Assembly: GCA_031271275.1 (NCBI GenBank)
Contig: JAISWA010000035.1
Location: 1 to 8,047 of the forward strand
Origin: Clostridiales bacterium
GTDB taxonomy: Bacteria; Bacillota; Clostridia; Lachnospirales; WQUN01
Length of the DNA stretch: 8,047 nucleotides
Direction of reading: 5' to 3'
Below are positions 1 to 6,291 of the stretch, piece by piece (within the stretch, counting starts at the first letter, position 1; each line of letters begins with the position of its first letter). Position numbers and translations under genes: made by a program. The notes beneath the pieces are model-generated. The model saw only the letters and a program-made list of their open reading frames with translations. It was not told the DNA's origin and did not search any database.

Positions 1-1752
1 TTCACCGAGCTTCAAAAAGAAAACCCGGCGATTTACAAAGAGTTTTACGATTACGCCAAAATGCTCGAGAAGCATTACAAAGACGTTCAGGATATGGAAA
101 TCACCATCGAAAACGGCAAGCTTTTCTTCCTGCAGACCCGCAACGGCAAACGCACGGCGCACGCCGCGCTTAAAATCGCCTGCGACATGGTCAGCGAAGG
201 CTTGATCACCGAAGAAGAAGCCCTCACCAAAGTGGACCCGAAACAGCTTGACCAGCTTCTGCATCCCGTGTTCGACAACGACATCCTGAAAGCCACGAAA
301 CCCGTCGGCCGCGCGCTTCCGGCATCCCCCGGCGCCGCCGCGGGGCGCGTGTACTTCAACGCCAAAGACGCGGAGGACCACGCCGCCAACGGCGAGCGCG
401 TCATACTGGTGCGCCTTGAAACCTCCCCCGACGACATCATGGGCATGGCAGTGGCAAAAGGCATTTTGACCGTGCGCGGCGGAATGACCAGTCACGCGGC
501 GGTTGTCGCCCGCGGCATGGGCCGCTGCTGCGTCTCCGGCTGTGAGGATATCAAACTTTTCGACGGTTACTTCACCCTCGGCGGCGAGACCATCAAGGAA
601 GGCGACTACATCTCCCTCGACGGTTCCACCGGCAATATCTACTTCGCGGACATCAAGACCATCGAACCCGAAATCGCGGGCAACTTCGCGCTGTTTATGG
701 GTTGGGCGGACCGCGTGCGCAAGCTTGGCGTGCGCACCAACGCCGACACGCCCAAAGACGCCAAAATCGCCGTGGACTTCGGCGCGGAAGGCATCGGCCT
801 TACCCGCACCGAGCACATGTTCTTCGAGGAAGACCGCATTCCCAAAATGCGCGTGATGATTTTGAGCGACACGGAAGCGGAACGCCGCAAAGCCCTTAAC
901 GAGCTGCTGCCCTTCCAGAAAGCCGACTTCATGGGCATCTACGAAGCCATGGAAGAACGCCCGGTCACCATCCGCCTGCTCGACCCGCCGCTGCACGAGT
1001 TCCTGCCCACCACCGACGCGGAATTTACCGCGCTGGCGAAGGACATGGGCAAGACCGTGGCGGAGTTAAAGACCAAAGCCGTCGCGCTGCACGAGCTTAA
1101 CCCCATGATGGGGCACCGCGGCTGCCGCCTTGCGGTCAGCTACCCGGAAATCGCGGAAATGCAGACCAAAGCCATCATTGAAGCCGCTATCGAAATCAAG
1201 AAGCGCAAGGGCTATAATATCAAGCCCGAGATTATGATTCCGTTAATCGGCGACGCGAAGGAAATCCGCTATGTGAAGGACATCGTCACCAAGACCGCCG
1301 ACGAGCTGATTGCCAACGCGGGCGTTGAAATGAAATATTACGTGGGCACCATGATCGAAATCCCCCGCGCCTGTATCATAGCCGACAAAATCGCCAAGGA
1401 AGCGGAGTTCTTCTCCTTCGGCACCAACGATTTGACGCAGATGACCTACGGGCTTTCCCGTGACGACGCGGGCCGCATTTTGAAGGACTACATCGACAAG
1501 AACATTTACGAAGGCGACCCCACCGCCAAGCTTGACCAAACCGGCGTGGGCGAACTGATGAAAATTGCCGTGGAAAAAGGCCGTACCGCCCGTCCGGATC
1601 TCAAGCTCGGCATCTGCGGCGAGCACGGCGGCGACCCGTCGAGCGTGGAATTCTGCCACCGCATAGGGCTGAACTATGTTTCCTGCTCGCCCTACCGCGT
1701 GCCTATCGCGAGACTGGCGGCGGCGCAGGCGGCGCTCAAGGATAAGAAATAA
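1..1752 (+). CDS. ppdK: Pyruvate, phosphate dikinase (C-terminal part, 5' end outside window)
   Basis: PPDK interconverts pyruvate, ATP and phosphate with PEP, AMP and pyrophosphate through a phosphohistidine; in anaerobes it serves PPi-linked glycolysis or gluconeogenesis in the cytosol. The frame is open from base 1 (FTELQKENPAIYKEF) and ends at TAA 1750-1752, so the ATG at 61 is internal. The 583 visible codons start near the end of the ATP-grasp domain. The swivelling phosphohistidine domain carries GGMTSHAAVVARG, with the catalytic His at codon 165 (493-495) and the regulatory-type Thr two residues before it. The PEP/pyruvate TIM barrel follows: GLTRTEH (Arg, codon 269), GHRGCRL, MIEIPRA, SFGTNDLTQ, and GICGEHGG with the catalytic Cys at codon 539. 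From memory these match His455, Arg561 and Cys831 of the Clostridium symbiosum enzyme. About 290 N-terminal residues are missing to the left. Every key residue seen is intact, so the gene looks functional. Identification is very secure. Confidence 0.97.
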   Translation, partial: FTELQKENPAIYKEFYDYAKMLEKHYKDVQDMEITIENGKLFFLQTRNGKRTAHAALKIACDMVSEGLITEEEALTKVDPKQLDQLLHPVFDNDILKATKPVGRALPASPGAAAGRVYFNAKDAEDHAANGERVILVRLETSPDDIMGMAVAKGILTVRGGMTSHAAVVARGMGRCCVSGCEDIKLFDGYFTLGGETIKEGDYISLDGSTGNIYFADIKTIEPEIAGNFALFMGWADRVRKLGVRTNADTPKDAKIAVDFGAEGIGLTRTEHMFFEEDRIPKMRVMILSDTEAERRKALNELLPFQKADFMGIYEAMEERPVTIRLLDPPLHEFLPTTDAEFTALAKDMGKTVAELKTKAVALHELNPMMGHRGCRLAVSYPEIAEMQTKAIIEAAIEIKKRKGYNIKPEIMIPLIGDAKEIRYVKDIVTKTADELIANAGVEMKYYVGTMIEIPRACIIADKIAKEAEFFSFGTNDLTQMTYGLSRDDAGRILKDYIDKNIYEGDPTAKLDQTGVGELMKIAVEKGRTARPDLKLGICGEHGGDPSSVEFCHRIGLNYVSCSPYRVPIARLAAAQAALKDKK

Positions 1753-1777
1753 CAGGAAGCGCTAAGAAATTTAAAGA

Positions 1778-1818
1778 AAAAAACCGGCGGACCGCGCGAT
1801 GCGGTCAGCCGGTTTTTT
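1778..1818. terminator. Bidirectional rho-independent terminator between convergent genes
   Basis: AAAAAACCGGC (1778-1788) pairs perfectly with GCCGGTTTTTT (1808-1818). After one G/A mismatch the stem continues as GACCGC (1790-1795) with GCGGTC (1801-1806), closing on a 5-nt loop. The arm is A-rich on one side and T-rich on the other, so each strand reads as a GC stem followed by a T run. It lies 26 bp after the ppdK stop and 22 bp before the stop of the converging EamA gene. It can therefore end both transcripts. Confidence 0.93.
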
Positions 1819-1840
1819 GTGTCATAGGGACGGGGAACTG

Positions 1841-2713
1841 CTACCGGTGAAGGAGTAAACATAAGGTTCCTGCAACAATTAAGGCAAGTCCCCCGGCGGA
1901 TTTTTTGGTTAGCCGCTCCTTAAAAATAACAAAGCTAAGGGCAACGGCGGCGAGTATGCTGAGTTTATCTATGGGCACTACCACGCTTGCGGGGCCGTCT
2001 TGAAGCGCCCGGTAATAGCAAAGCCATGAAAGACCGGTAGATAGCCCGGACAGCACAAGGAATACCCCGCTTTTTTTATCTATATTCTTTATTTCTTTCT
2101 GCTTTCCCTGCGTAAGCACGATTACCCACGCCATGACCAGAACGACTATTGTGCGGATTGCCGTAGCAAGGTTGGAATCCATGGCGGCGACGCCGACTTT
2201 TCCGAGAATCGCCTGCAGGCTTGCGAATAACGCGGAAAGCAGGGCGTAAATCAGCCATTGTTTTCCTATAACATTTTTATCTGTTTTTTTAAACGCAATC
2301 ATCAGGTAGGTGCCGGCGGCTATCAGCGCCATTGCCGCGACGCCTGTCCACGATACGCGCTCCCCGAGAAAAATAAACGCCAGCAGCATCGTCAGTACAA
2401 CGCTGAATTTGTCTATCGGAACGACCTTATTGATATCCCCGGTTTGCAGCGCCTTGAAATAGCAAATCCAAGACCCGCCCGTAGACAGCCCGGACAAAAC
2501 GAGGAAAAGGATATTGTCAAACGCAATCAAGCGCAGTGTATGATACGCGCCGGTGACGAAAACCATCAGCCACGCGAAAAGCAAGACCACTACCGTGCGG
2601 ATAGCCGTAGCAAGGTTGGCGTTAATATTCTTAACGCCCATTTTAGCCAGTATCGAAGTGATTGCCGCAAAAAAGGCGGACCCAAGCGCAAAAGCCACCC
2701 ACATACACGCCAC
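1841..2713 (-). CDS. EamA/DMT-family membrane transporter with two homologous halves
   Basis: This 290-residue hydrophobic protein has about ten predicted transmembrane helices (near 4-22, 35-54, 66-86, 94-114, 120-138, 152-170, 184-202, 216-234, 244-262, 268-286), the usual drug/metabolite transporter (EamA) topology. The substrate cannot be read from sequence. The halves (about 5-137 and 151-286) are clearly homologous. NLATAIRT, FLVLSGLSTG, SW-CY-(K/R)ALQ-G and VVPIDK occur in both, at the same relative position, before a membrane segment ending in a Glu-Arg pair (GERVS / KERLT). The start is GTG 2713, with AAGG six bases upstream; ATG 2704, three codons in, is an alternative. It stops at TAG 1841. 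It lies 93 bp after the methyltransferase gene on the same strand, so it may be read through or have its own weak promoter (TACAAT at 2757-2752, no good -35 seen). Export of a glycan precursor would fit the context but is only a guess. Confidence 0.9.
   Translation of the reverse strand: MACMWVAFALGSAFFAAITSILAKMGVKNINANLATAIRTVVVLLFAWLMVFVTGAYHTLRLIAFDNILFLVLSGLSTGGSWICYFKALQTGDINKVVPIDKFSVVLTMLLAFIFLGERVSWTGVAAMALIAAGTYLMIAFKKTDKNVIGKQWLIYALLSALFASLQAILGKVGVAAMDSNLATAIRTIVVLVMAWVIVLTQGKQKEIKNIDKKSGVFLVLSGLSTGLSWLCYYRALQDGPASVVVPIDKLSILAAVALSFVIFKERLTKKSAGGLALIVAGTLCLLLHR
2151..2619 (-). repeat. DNA-level trace of the internal duplication in the EamA gene
   Basis: Bases 2151-2175 and 2595-2619 are the same 25-mer with one mismatch, in direct orientation and 444 bp (148 codons) apart. 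They encode NLATAIRT in the second and first half of the protein with the same codons throughout except one wobble base. Weaker matches follow around LSGLSTG. This entry spans both copies; the sequence between them is ordinary coding DNA. Confidence 0.75.
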
Positions 2714-2806
2714 CGCAAACCTTACAGCCTGTAGATTTCCACCGCGTTTTTATTGTAACACGCGCCGGAGGCGGCGTATATTGTCTTTGAACACGGCGCC
2801 GCGATT

Positions 2807-3529
2807 TCAGGAGTCGGGCGCTGATTTTTCCCCGTACACCTTATGCCAAAGCGCAGAATAGCCCTCGCGACCGCCCCATTCCGGGACGAAAGGCACAGCC
2901 TCAATATTTAACAGCCCCGCGGCGGATTCCTCATTTTTTACATATATCAGCATCATCTGCCGCCCGTCGTAATAGGAACGCCCGGTTTCCCGCGCGATGC
3001 CGTTAAAGTAAACCAAGCGGAAATCCGCGATTTCTACGGGAATATTATGGTAGTGAAACGAGAACACATGCTCTGTGTACAGGGGCGATTCTTCAAAGGG
3101 AACCAACACGATAATGGCGTGATTGACGCGTTTCGCGACGGCGGACAATACGGCGGACGGGTCCTCGAAATGCTCCAGAACGTTCGAGATAAACGCCACG
3201 TCTCCGCCCCCGGATAAATTCCGGATATCCTCCGCCGCGAAGGAAAGCCGCGGGTAAAGCGTCTTGGCGGTTCGCACCGCGCTTTCGGAAAAATCGATTC
3301 CGGATACCGCTCCCGTAAAGATTTCCGTTAATACCGCCGTCCCGTCTCCCTCGGCGCAGCCTAAATCAACAACGCTGTAATTTCCGCCGTTTACGTATCG
3401 GGTAAGCCATTCCGGCGCGTTTTGCGCAAACAGTCTGGCGAAGTACGCCGATTGCTGCCGCCCGGAAGAATTTTCCCAGTCCTTTTCCGCAAAGCGGCGC
3501 TCCCAATATTCCTTAGAGTTCATTTCCAT
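2807..3529 (-). CDS. Class I SAM-dependent methyltransferase
   Basis: A Rossmann-fold methyltransferase of about 240 residues (Methyltransf_11/23-like), presumably acting on a sugar or glycan intermediate given its neighbours. Counting from ATG 3529: motif I YSVVDLGCAEGDG (51-63, SAM-binding glycine loop), an acidic residue after strand 2 (GIDFSES, near 79), AAEDIRNL (about 98-105) for the adenine pocket, and post-motif I/IV FISNVLEHFEDP (about 113-124). The core motifs look intact. Three in-frame ATGs are close together: 3559, 3529 and 3523. I prefer 3529 because GGGGGA lies seven bases upstream; 3559 lacks a well-placed ribosome-binding site and would overlap the previous gene by 47 bp. With 3529 the overlap is 17 bp, suggesting coupled translation. 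The stop is TGA at 2807. The C-terminal 80 residues have no motif I recognise. The exact substrate is unknown. Confidence 0.88.
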   Translation of the reverse strand: MEMNSKEYWERRFAEKDWENSSGRQQSAYFARLFAQNAPEWLTRYVNGGNYSVVDLGCAEGDGTAVLTEIFTGAVSGIDFSESAVRTAKTLYPRLSFAAEDIRNLSGGGDVAFISNVLEHFEDPSAVLSAVAKRVNHAIIVLVPFEESPLYTEHVFSFHYHNIPVEIADFRLVYFNGIARETGRSYYDGRQMMLIYVKNEESAAGLLNIEAVPFVPEWGGREGYSALWHKVYGEKSAPDS

Positions 3530-4397
3530 ATTCCGTTCCCCCGCAAACATTACATTCATTTAAAAGTCTCGCATATTCCTCGCTAAAAAATTGCCGGTGC
3601 CCGCTGCTTACATGCATTTCCGCCAATTCCTTCACGCCCTTTGCCCCGTACATTTTCACCACGCCGAGGAAGTTTTCCCGCTCGCCGTTCTTGTCGCTGC
3701 AGCGCTGCCCCGCCACGTCATGCACGCAGAGGGTGTTGAAGTTGATTTTGGGCCGCCAGTTGTGCCGCGCGCCCAAATAATAACGGTAACCGAGCAGCAT
3801 ACTGTCGTCGTCAAACCCCTGCGCGCCTTTAAGGAAACGGCGGTCTATTCCGCCGATTGCCTTTAGCATCTCCGCCCGGTGGATGCACGGGTGCGTAAAC
3901 CCCGGCACGATTACCTTGCGGCACAGCCCTTTCAGGAAATGTTCCAACTCATTCAAATCCTCCGGGGGTACGCCCGCGTAGTCTTCCCGGAAATAGATCC
4001 ACCCGTTTTTTTCCACAATCCCGCTGCACATCAGCGGTTCGTCCGCCGCTGCTACGAGCGCGTTAATGAGATGGTCTTCCCAGTTGCGCATGAACGCCAT
4101 GTCCAAATGCAGCTCGCTGATATATTTCACATCCAACGCGTTCCATATATGCAAAAAGCATTCCTGCCTGCCATTCAGGATGCCTACGTTCTTCCCCTCG
4201 CCGATGACGGTGAAGTTCAGCCTGTAAGCCTTCAAATAATCGGCAAGCTCGCTGTTTGACCAGAAGCCCTGGTTGTACACCAACACGTCTTTGTGGGTGC
4301 AGTTTTCAAGGGTGGACAGGCAGCGTTTCGCCAGAAGCAGGTCGTAATCCAACGATTCCCGCCGAAGCATAAAAAGCAGCGTGTGAATTAATTCCAT
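3513..4397 (-). CDS. GT-A-like (family 2-type) glycosyltransferase, atypical
   Basis: This 294-residue protein is probably cytosolic and probably transfers a sugar from a nucleotide-sugar. The N-terminal half resembles the GT-A nucleotide-binding fold: a Cys/Leu-rich helix, then KDVLVYNQG (about 36-44) where family 2 enzymes have 'ivvDNgS', and GKNVGILNGRQ (68-78), like the usual GN-GiagARN segment. The DXD position appears to be ELHLDMAF (95-102), which is not a canonical DXD. The acceptor side has HPCIHRAEMLKAIGGIDRRF (169-188) and GFDDDSMLLGYR (194-205), matching the family's 'GgFDe-f...eDvdl-lR' pattern, then a His near 226. The C-terminus has a CxxC (ECNVCGG, 281-287). Start ATG 4397 has GGAGG six bases upstream; the gene overlaps the preceding glycosyltransferase by 10 bp and the following methyltransferase by about 17. 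Fold assignment is fairly secure; sugar and acceptor are unknown. Confidence 0.8.
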   Translation of the reverse strand: MELIHTLLFMLRRESLDYDLLLAKRCLSTLENCTHKDVLVYNQGFWSNSELADYLKAYRLNFTVIGEGKNVGILNGRQECFLHIWNALDVKYISELHLDMAFMRNWEDHLINALVAAADEPLMCSGIVEKNGWIYFREDYAGVPPEDLNELEHFLKGLCRKVIVPGFTHPCIHRAEMLKAIGGIDRRFLKGAQGFDDDSMLLGYRYYLGARHNWRPKINFNTLCVHDVAGQRCSDKNGERENFLGVVKMYGAKGVKELAEMHVSSGHRQFFSEEYARLLNECNVCGGTEYGNEL

Positions 4398-4408
4398 GAC
4401 AAACCTCC
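4388..4408 (-). promoter_or_regulatory. Overlapping stop/start with internal Shine-Dalgarno (translational coupling)
   Basis: The upstream glycosyltransferase ends GGT TTG TCA TGG AAT TAA, and the next gene starts at the ATG inside that string, a 10-bp overlap (ATGGAATTAA). Its Shine-Dalgarno GGAGG (4408-4404) lies in the last codons of the upstream gene, six bases before the ATG. Ribosomes finishing the first protein are well placed to start the second. Confidence 0.8.
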
Positions 4409-5959
4409 GAAGGCGATGGACGATAGCGTTTTTTCAAGCCCGTCGGTCACGCGGTCAGCGGAAAACGCCAACGCGGTGTTCCTGCCCGCGGCTGCCAACT
4501 TCCGCCGCAGCTCCGGCTCGGCAAGCAAGGTAATCAGCCGCTCCGTCATGCCGTCAATATCCCCCTGTTCGCAGAGCAGACAATTCTCGCCCGGCACCGC
4601 GTAAGCGCGGATTCCGCCATTGTCCGTAGCCAACACCGCCGTGCCGGCGGACATGGCTTCCAACGGCGGCAGGGAGAACGCCTCGTACAAGGAAGTAGAC
4701 ATAAATACGTGGGCAAACCGGTACAGCAACGCCATGGAGGTTTGGGTCAGCATGTAATAGTAATTAATCGGGAAAGGCGTTTCCTGCCTTTCCGGTTCCA
4801 CTTGATACGCCCACCAGACAATAAACCGCGCCCCTTTATCCCACGCGTTCCGCAGCACTTTAAAGGCAAAATCGAAACCCTTGAAATCCAACCCCGGGTG
4901 CCCCACAATCATTACGGGGGGCAGCTCGTCGTTCTTTTTCCAGGGGTAATAAAAGTCCGTGTCCACGCCCGGCGGGAATAATTGCGTCTTTCTGTTGTAT
5001 TTAGCCAACAGTATCTCGCTGATAACGGGCGAGACGGCGAGAATGTGTACAGGCAGCCTGTAAAGGTCAACCATTTCCTGGCGGAAGCCGAAGGACGAGT
5101 CTTTCAACTCCCCGTAATCGCCAAACAAATACTCATAGCCCTGCTCCCACAGCACCACCGGTACGGAAGCGCCCGCGAACTGGGGTATCAGGCGCATCCA
5201 ACAGAGGAAGATGACGTCCACGTCCTTAATCGCGTCAAGGTATTTCACACTGTACGGAACCACGATTTGCTCGCTGACGTCCTCGTCCGTAAGCTCGCTC
5301 CAGTTCGGGAGGACGCGCTCGCAGGAATCGGAACTGTAATAGGCTTTTACGGTGTGGCCCCTTTGGTGCAGCCGCCGCATTTGATGCAGCATGGCTTTCA
5401 AGCCGCCGGTCACCCCCCTGTGGGGCAGAATAAAGGCGATGCGCATTTTACGGTCTGTTTCGACCTCCCCGCCCGCCATATCGTCCAACGGCATAGCCTC
5501 AAGGTTATGCTTTTTGTAAAAACTGTAGAACTGCCAGTTCCCTTCCGCCGACTTAAACATCCAATAGCTGAAATCAAGGCCCACGAAGGTAAGCGGGTGA
5601 AATTCCCGCCGCGTGGCGCTCTGACCGGGAAGGTATTCCGGCGTGATTGCCAGTATCTGTTTCGTGACGTGATATTGCAGCTTTAACAGGAATTCGCGCG
5701 CTTCTTCCCCCCGCATACCCTCAAGTTCCGGGAGGAAAACAAAGTCGTAGACGCCCAACGCGTCAAGGTCACCGAGTTGCAGGTCGAGCCTTTCTATTTT
5801 GCCGCCGCTTATGCCAAGCCGCTGTTGGCAGAGCGCAAAGCGTTCCCCGTAGCCGGTGTCGCGAGCGCTTATCTCCAGTATGGTGGTCGGCTTCTCGCGC
5901 ATTACCATATCCTCCACAAACGGGGAAAGCCGCGCAAAATTATCCGGAGCCTCTGTCAT
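4388..5959 (-). CDS. GT-B (family 4-type) glycosyltransferase with N-terminal methyltransferase-like domain
   Basis: This 523-residue protein, first of the minus-strand cluster, is likely a retaining glycosyltransferase for a surface polysaccharide or glycoprotein. Residues 172 to about 515 form a GT-B unit: KMRIAFILPHRGVTGGLKAML (171-191, N-lobe start with the glycine turn), LFPPGVDTDFYYP (327-339, the domain hinge), IVGHPG at the start of the C-lobe (351-356), and LYEAFSLPPLEAMSAGTAVLATDNGG (424-449) with the E-x7-E pair E426/E434 that binds the donor nucleotide-sugar. Residues 1 to about 165 are extra compared with ordinary GT4 enzymes. They recall a class I methyltransferase with an eroded SAM loop: ILEISARDTGYGERF (27-41), YDFVFLPELEGM (71-82), then ILAITPEY (102-109). 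ATG 5959 is supported by AGGGG (5972-5968) eight bases upstream and an in-frame TAG at 5977-5975. The glycosyltransferase call is strong; the N-domain reading is tentative. Confidence 0.88.
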   Translation of the reverse strand: MTEAPDNFARLSPFVEDMVMREKPTTILEISARDTGYGERFALCQQRLGISGGKIERLDLQLGDLDALGVYDFVFLPELEGMRGEEAREFLLKLQYHVTKQILAITPEYLPGQSATRREFHPLTFVGLDFSYWMFKSAEGNWQFYSFYKKHNLEAMPLDDMAGGEVETDRKMRIAFILPHRGVTGGLKAMLHQMRRLHQRGHTVKAYYSSDSCERVLPNWSELTDEDVSEQIVVPYSVKYLDAIKDVDVIFLCWMRLIPQFAGASVPVVLWEQGYEYLFGDYGELKDSSFGFRQEMVDLYRLPVHILAVSPVISEILLAKYNRKTQLFPPGVDTDFYYPWKKNDELPPVMIVGHPGLDFKGFDFAFKVLRNAWDKGARFIVWWAYQVEPERQETPFPINYYYMLTQTSMALLYRFAHVFMSTSLYEAFSLPPLEAMSAGTAVLATDNGGIRAYAVPGENCLLCEQGDIDGMTERLITLLAEPELRRKLAAAGRNTALAFSADRVTDGLEKTLSSIAFGGLSWN

Positions 5960-5987
5960 ATCAACCGCCCCTGTCTATAGTCAGTGA

Positions 5988-6131
5988 TACAGCGAATCAA
6001 CTTTGGATGTAACCATCGTCAGCTATGCATTGTAAACGGTTCACTCCCTGCGTTTTCTATAAAAACGCTGCGTCCGTTCACCACAATGCATTAACGCTTC
6101 CGATGGTCAGCAATTAAGCTGATTCGCTATA
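5988..6131. repeat. 144-bp imperfect inverted repeat bounded by TA (MITE-like)
   Basis: The two arms fold on each other over their whole length. The terminal 13-mer AGCGAATCAACTT (5991-6003) pairs with AAGCTGATTCGCT (6116-6128) at 12 of 13 positions. Further in, ACCATCG (6012-6018) pairs with CGATGGT (6101-6107) and ATGCATTGT (6025-6033) with ACAATGCAT (6083-6091). At the tip GCGTTTT (6050-6056) pairs with AAAACGC (6062-6068) around a 5-nt loop. A TA dinucleotide stands at each outer end (5988-5989, 6130-6131), as in elements inserting at TA (IS630/Tc1-type). There is no transposase and no coding capacity, so if mobile it is non-autonomous. It begins 28 bp upstream of the GT-B start codon. 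It could instead be a large RNA hairpin or a double regulatory site. The symmetry is certain; mobility is inference. Confidence 0.75.
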
Positions 6132-6206
6132 CACCATATTCAGGCAGCCTGTACTTTGACCCATTCGCTTTTTCACGCTTTGTTTGTTTTTTTGCGGTTT
6201 TTTAAT

Positions 6207-6235
6207 TTGATTTCAATTTTCCAATCCGTTATACT
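6207..6235 (+). promoter_or_regulatory. Sigma-A-type promoter of glgB
   Basis: The -35 box TTGATT (6207-6212) and -10 box TATACT (6230-6235) are 17 bp apart, the optimal spacing, with a T-rich region upstream. The boxes match consensus at 4 of 6 and 5 of 6 positions. Transcription would start near 6242, giving a leader of about 50 nt. It lies 75 bp to the right of the inverted repeat and faces glgB. Confidence 0.72.
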
Positions 6236-6279
6236 TTTTCAGGCAAATTTTTGTATTGTTGCGCGTAAACCGCAGAAAC

Positions 6280-6283
6280 GGAG
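6280..6283 (+). promoter_or_regulatory. Shine-Dalgarno site of glgB
   Basis: GGAG is followed by an 8-nt A-rich spacer before ATG 6292. No other start codon nearby has a comparable site, which fixes the glgB start. Confidence 0.75.
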
Positions 6284-6291
6284 AAAAGATA

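Larger units (their letters stand above)
5960..6291. other. Divergent intergenic region (332 bp), no coding sequence seen
   Basis: This non-coding gap separates the minus-strand glycan cluster from glgB. It holds, left to right: the Shine-Dalgarno of the GT-B gene (5968-5972), a 144-bp imperfect inverted repeat (5988-6131), a small CAGG/CCTG hairpin (6141-6151), a T-rich stretch (about 6170-6206), the glgB promoter (6207-6235) and the glgB leader. I found no convincing promoter for the minus-strand cluster. A TTGATT/TATAGA pair at 6000-5974 has 15-bp spacing and would start transcription inside the ribosome-binding site. Confidence 0.7.

Noticed and set aside
1243..1659. A 138-codon minus-strand open frame inside ppdK
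   Set aside because: It is antisense to the PEP-binding barrel of PPDK. Its His/Val/Gly-rich composition is typical of antisense reading of GC-rich codons.
2714..2806. A terminator between the methyltransferase and EamA genes
   Set aside because: Only short GC-rich hairpins (such as CGCCG/CGGCG around a 4-nt loop) are visible, with no T run directly after them on the minus strand. Read-through cannot be excluded.
4982..5686. A 234-codon plus-strand open frame
   Set aside because: It lies wholly antisense to the GT-B glycosyltransferase, which has recognisable motifs. The antisense translation shows no domain or ribosome-binding support.
5974..6000. An outward promoter from the left end of the inverted repeat driving the glycan cluster (TTGATT, TATAGA)
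   Set aside because: The spacing is 15 bp, and the start point would fall within the Shine-Dalgarno of the GT-B gene, leaving no usable leader.
5988..6131. The inverted repeat as an integron attC site
   Set aside because: The length is near the attC range, but the ends lack the core RYYYAAC / GTTRRRY boxes and no integrase or cassette array is nearby.
6170..6206. T-rich stretch as a terminator
   Set aside because: The T runs are not preceded by an adjacent GC-rich stem, so it is better read as the AT-rich upstream region of the glgB promoter.
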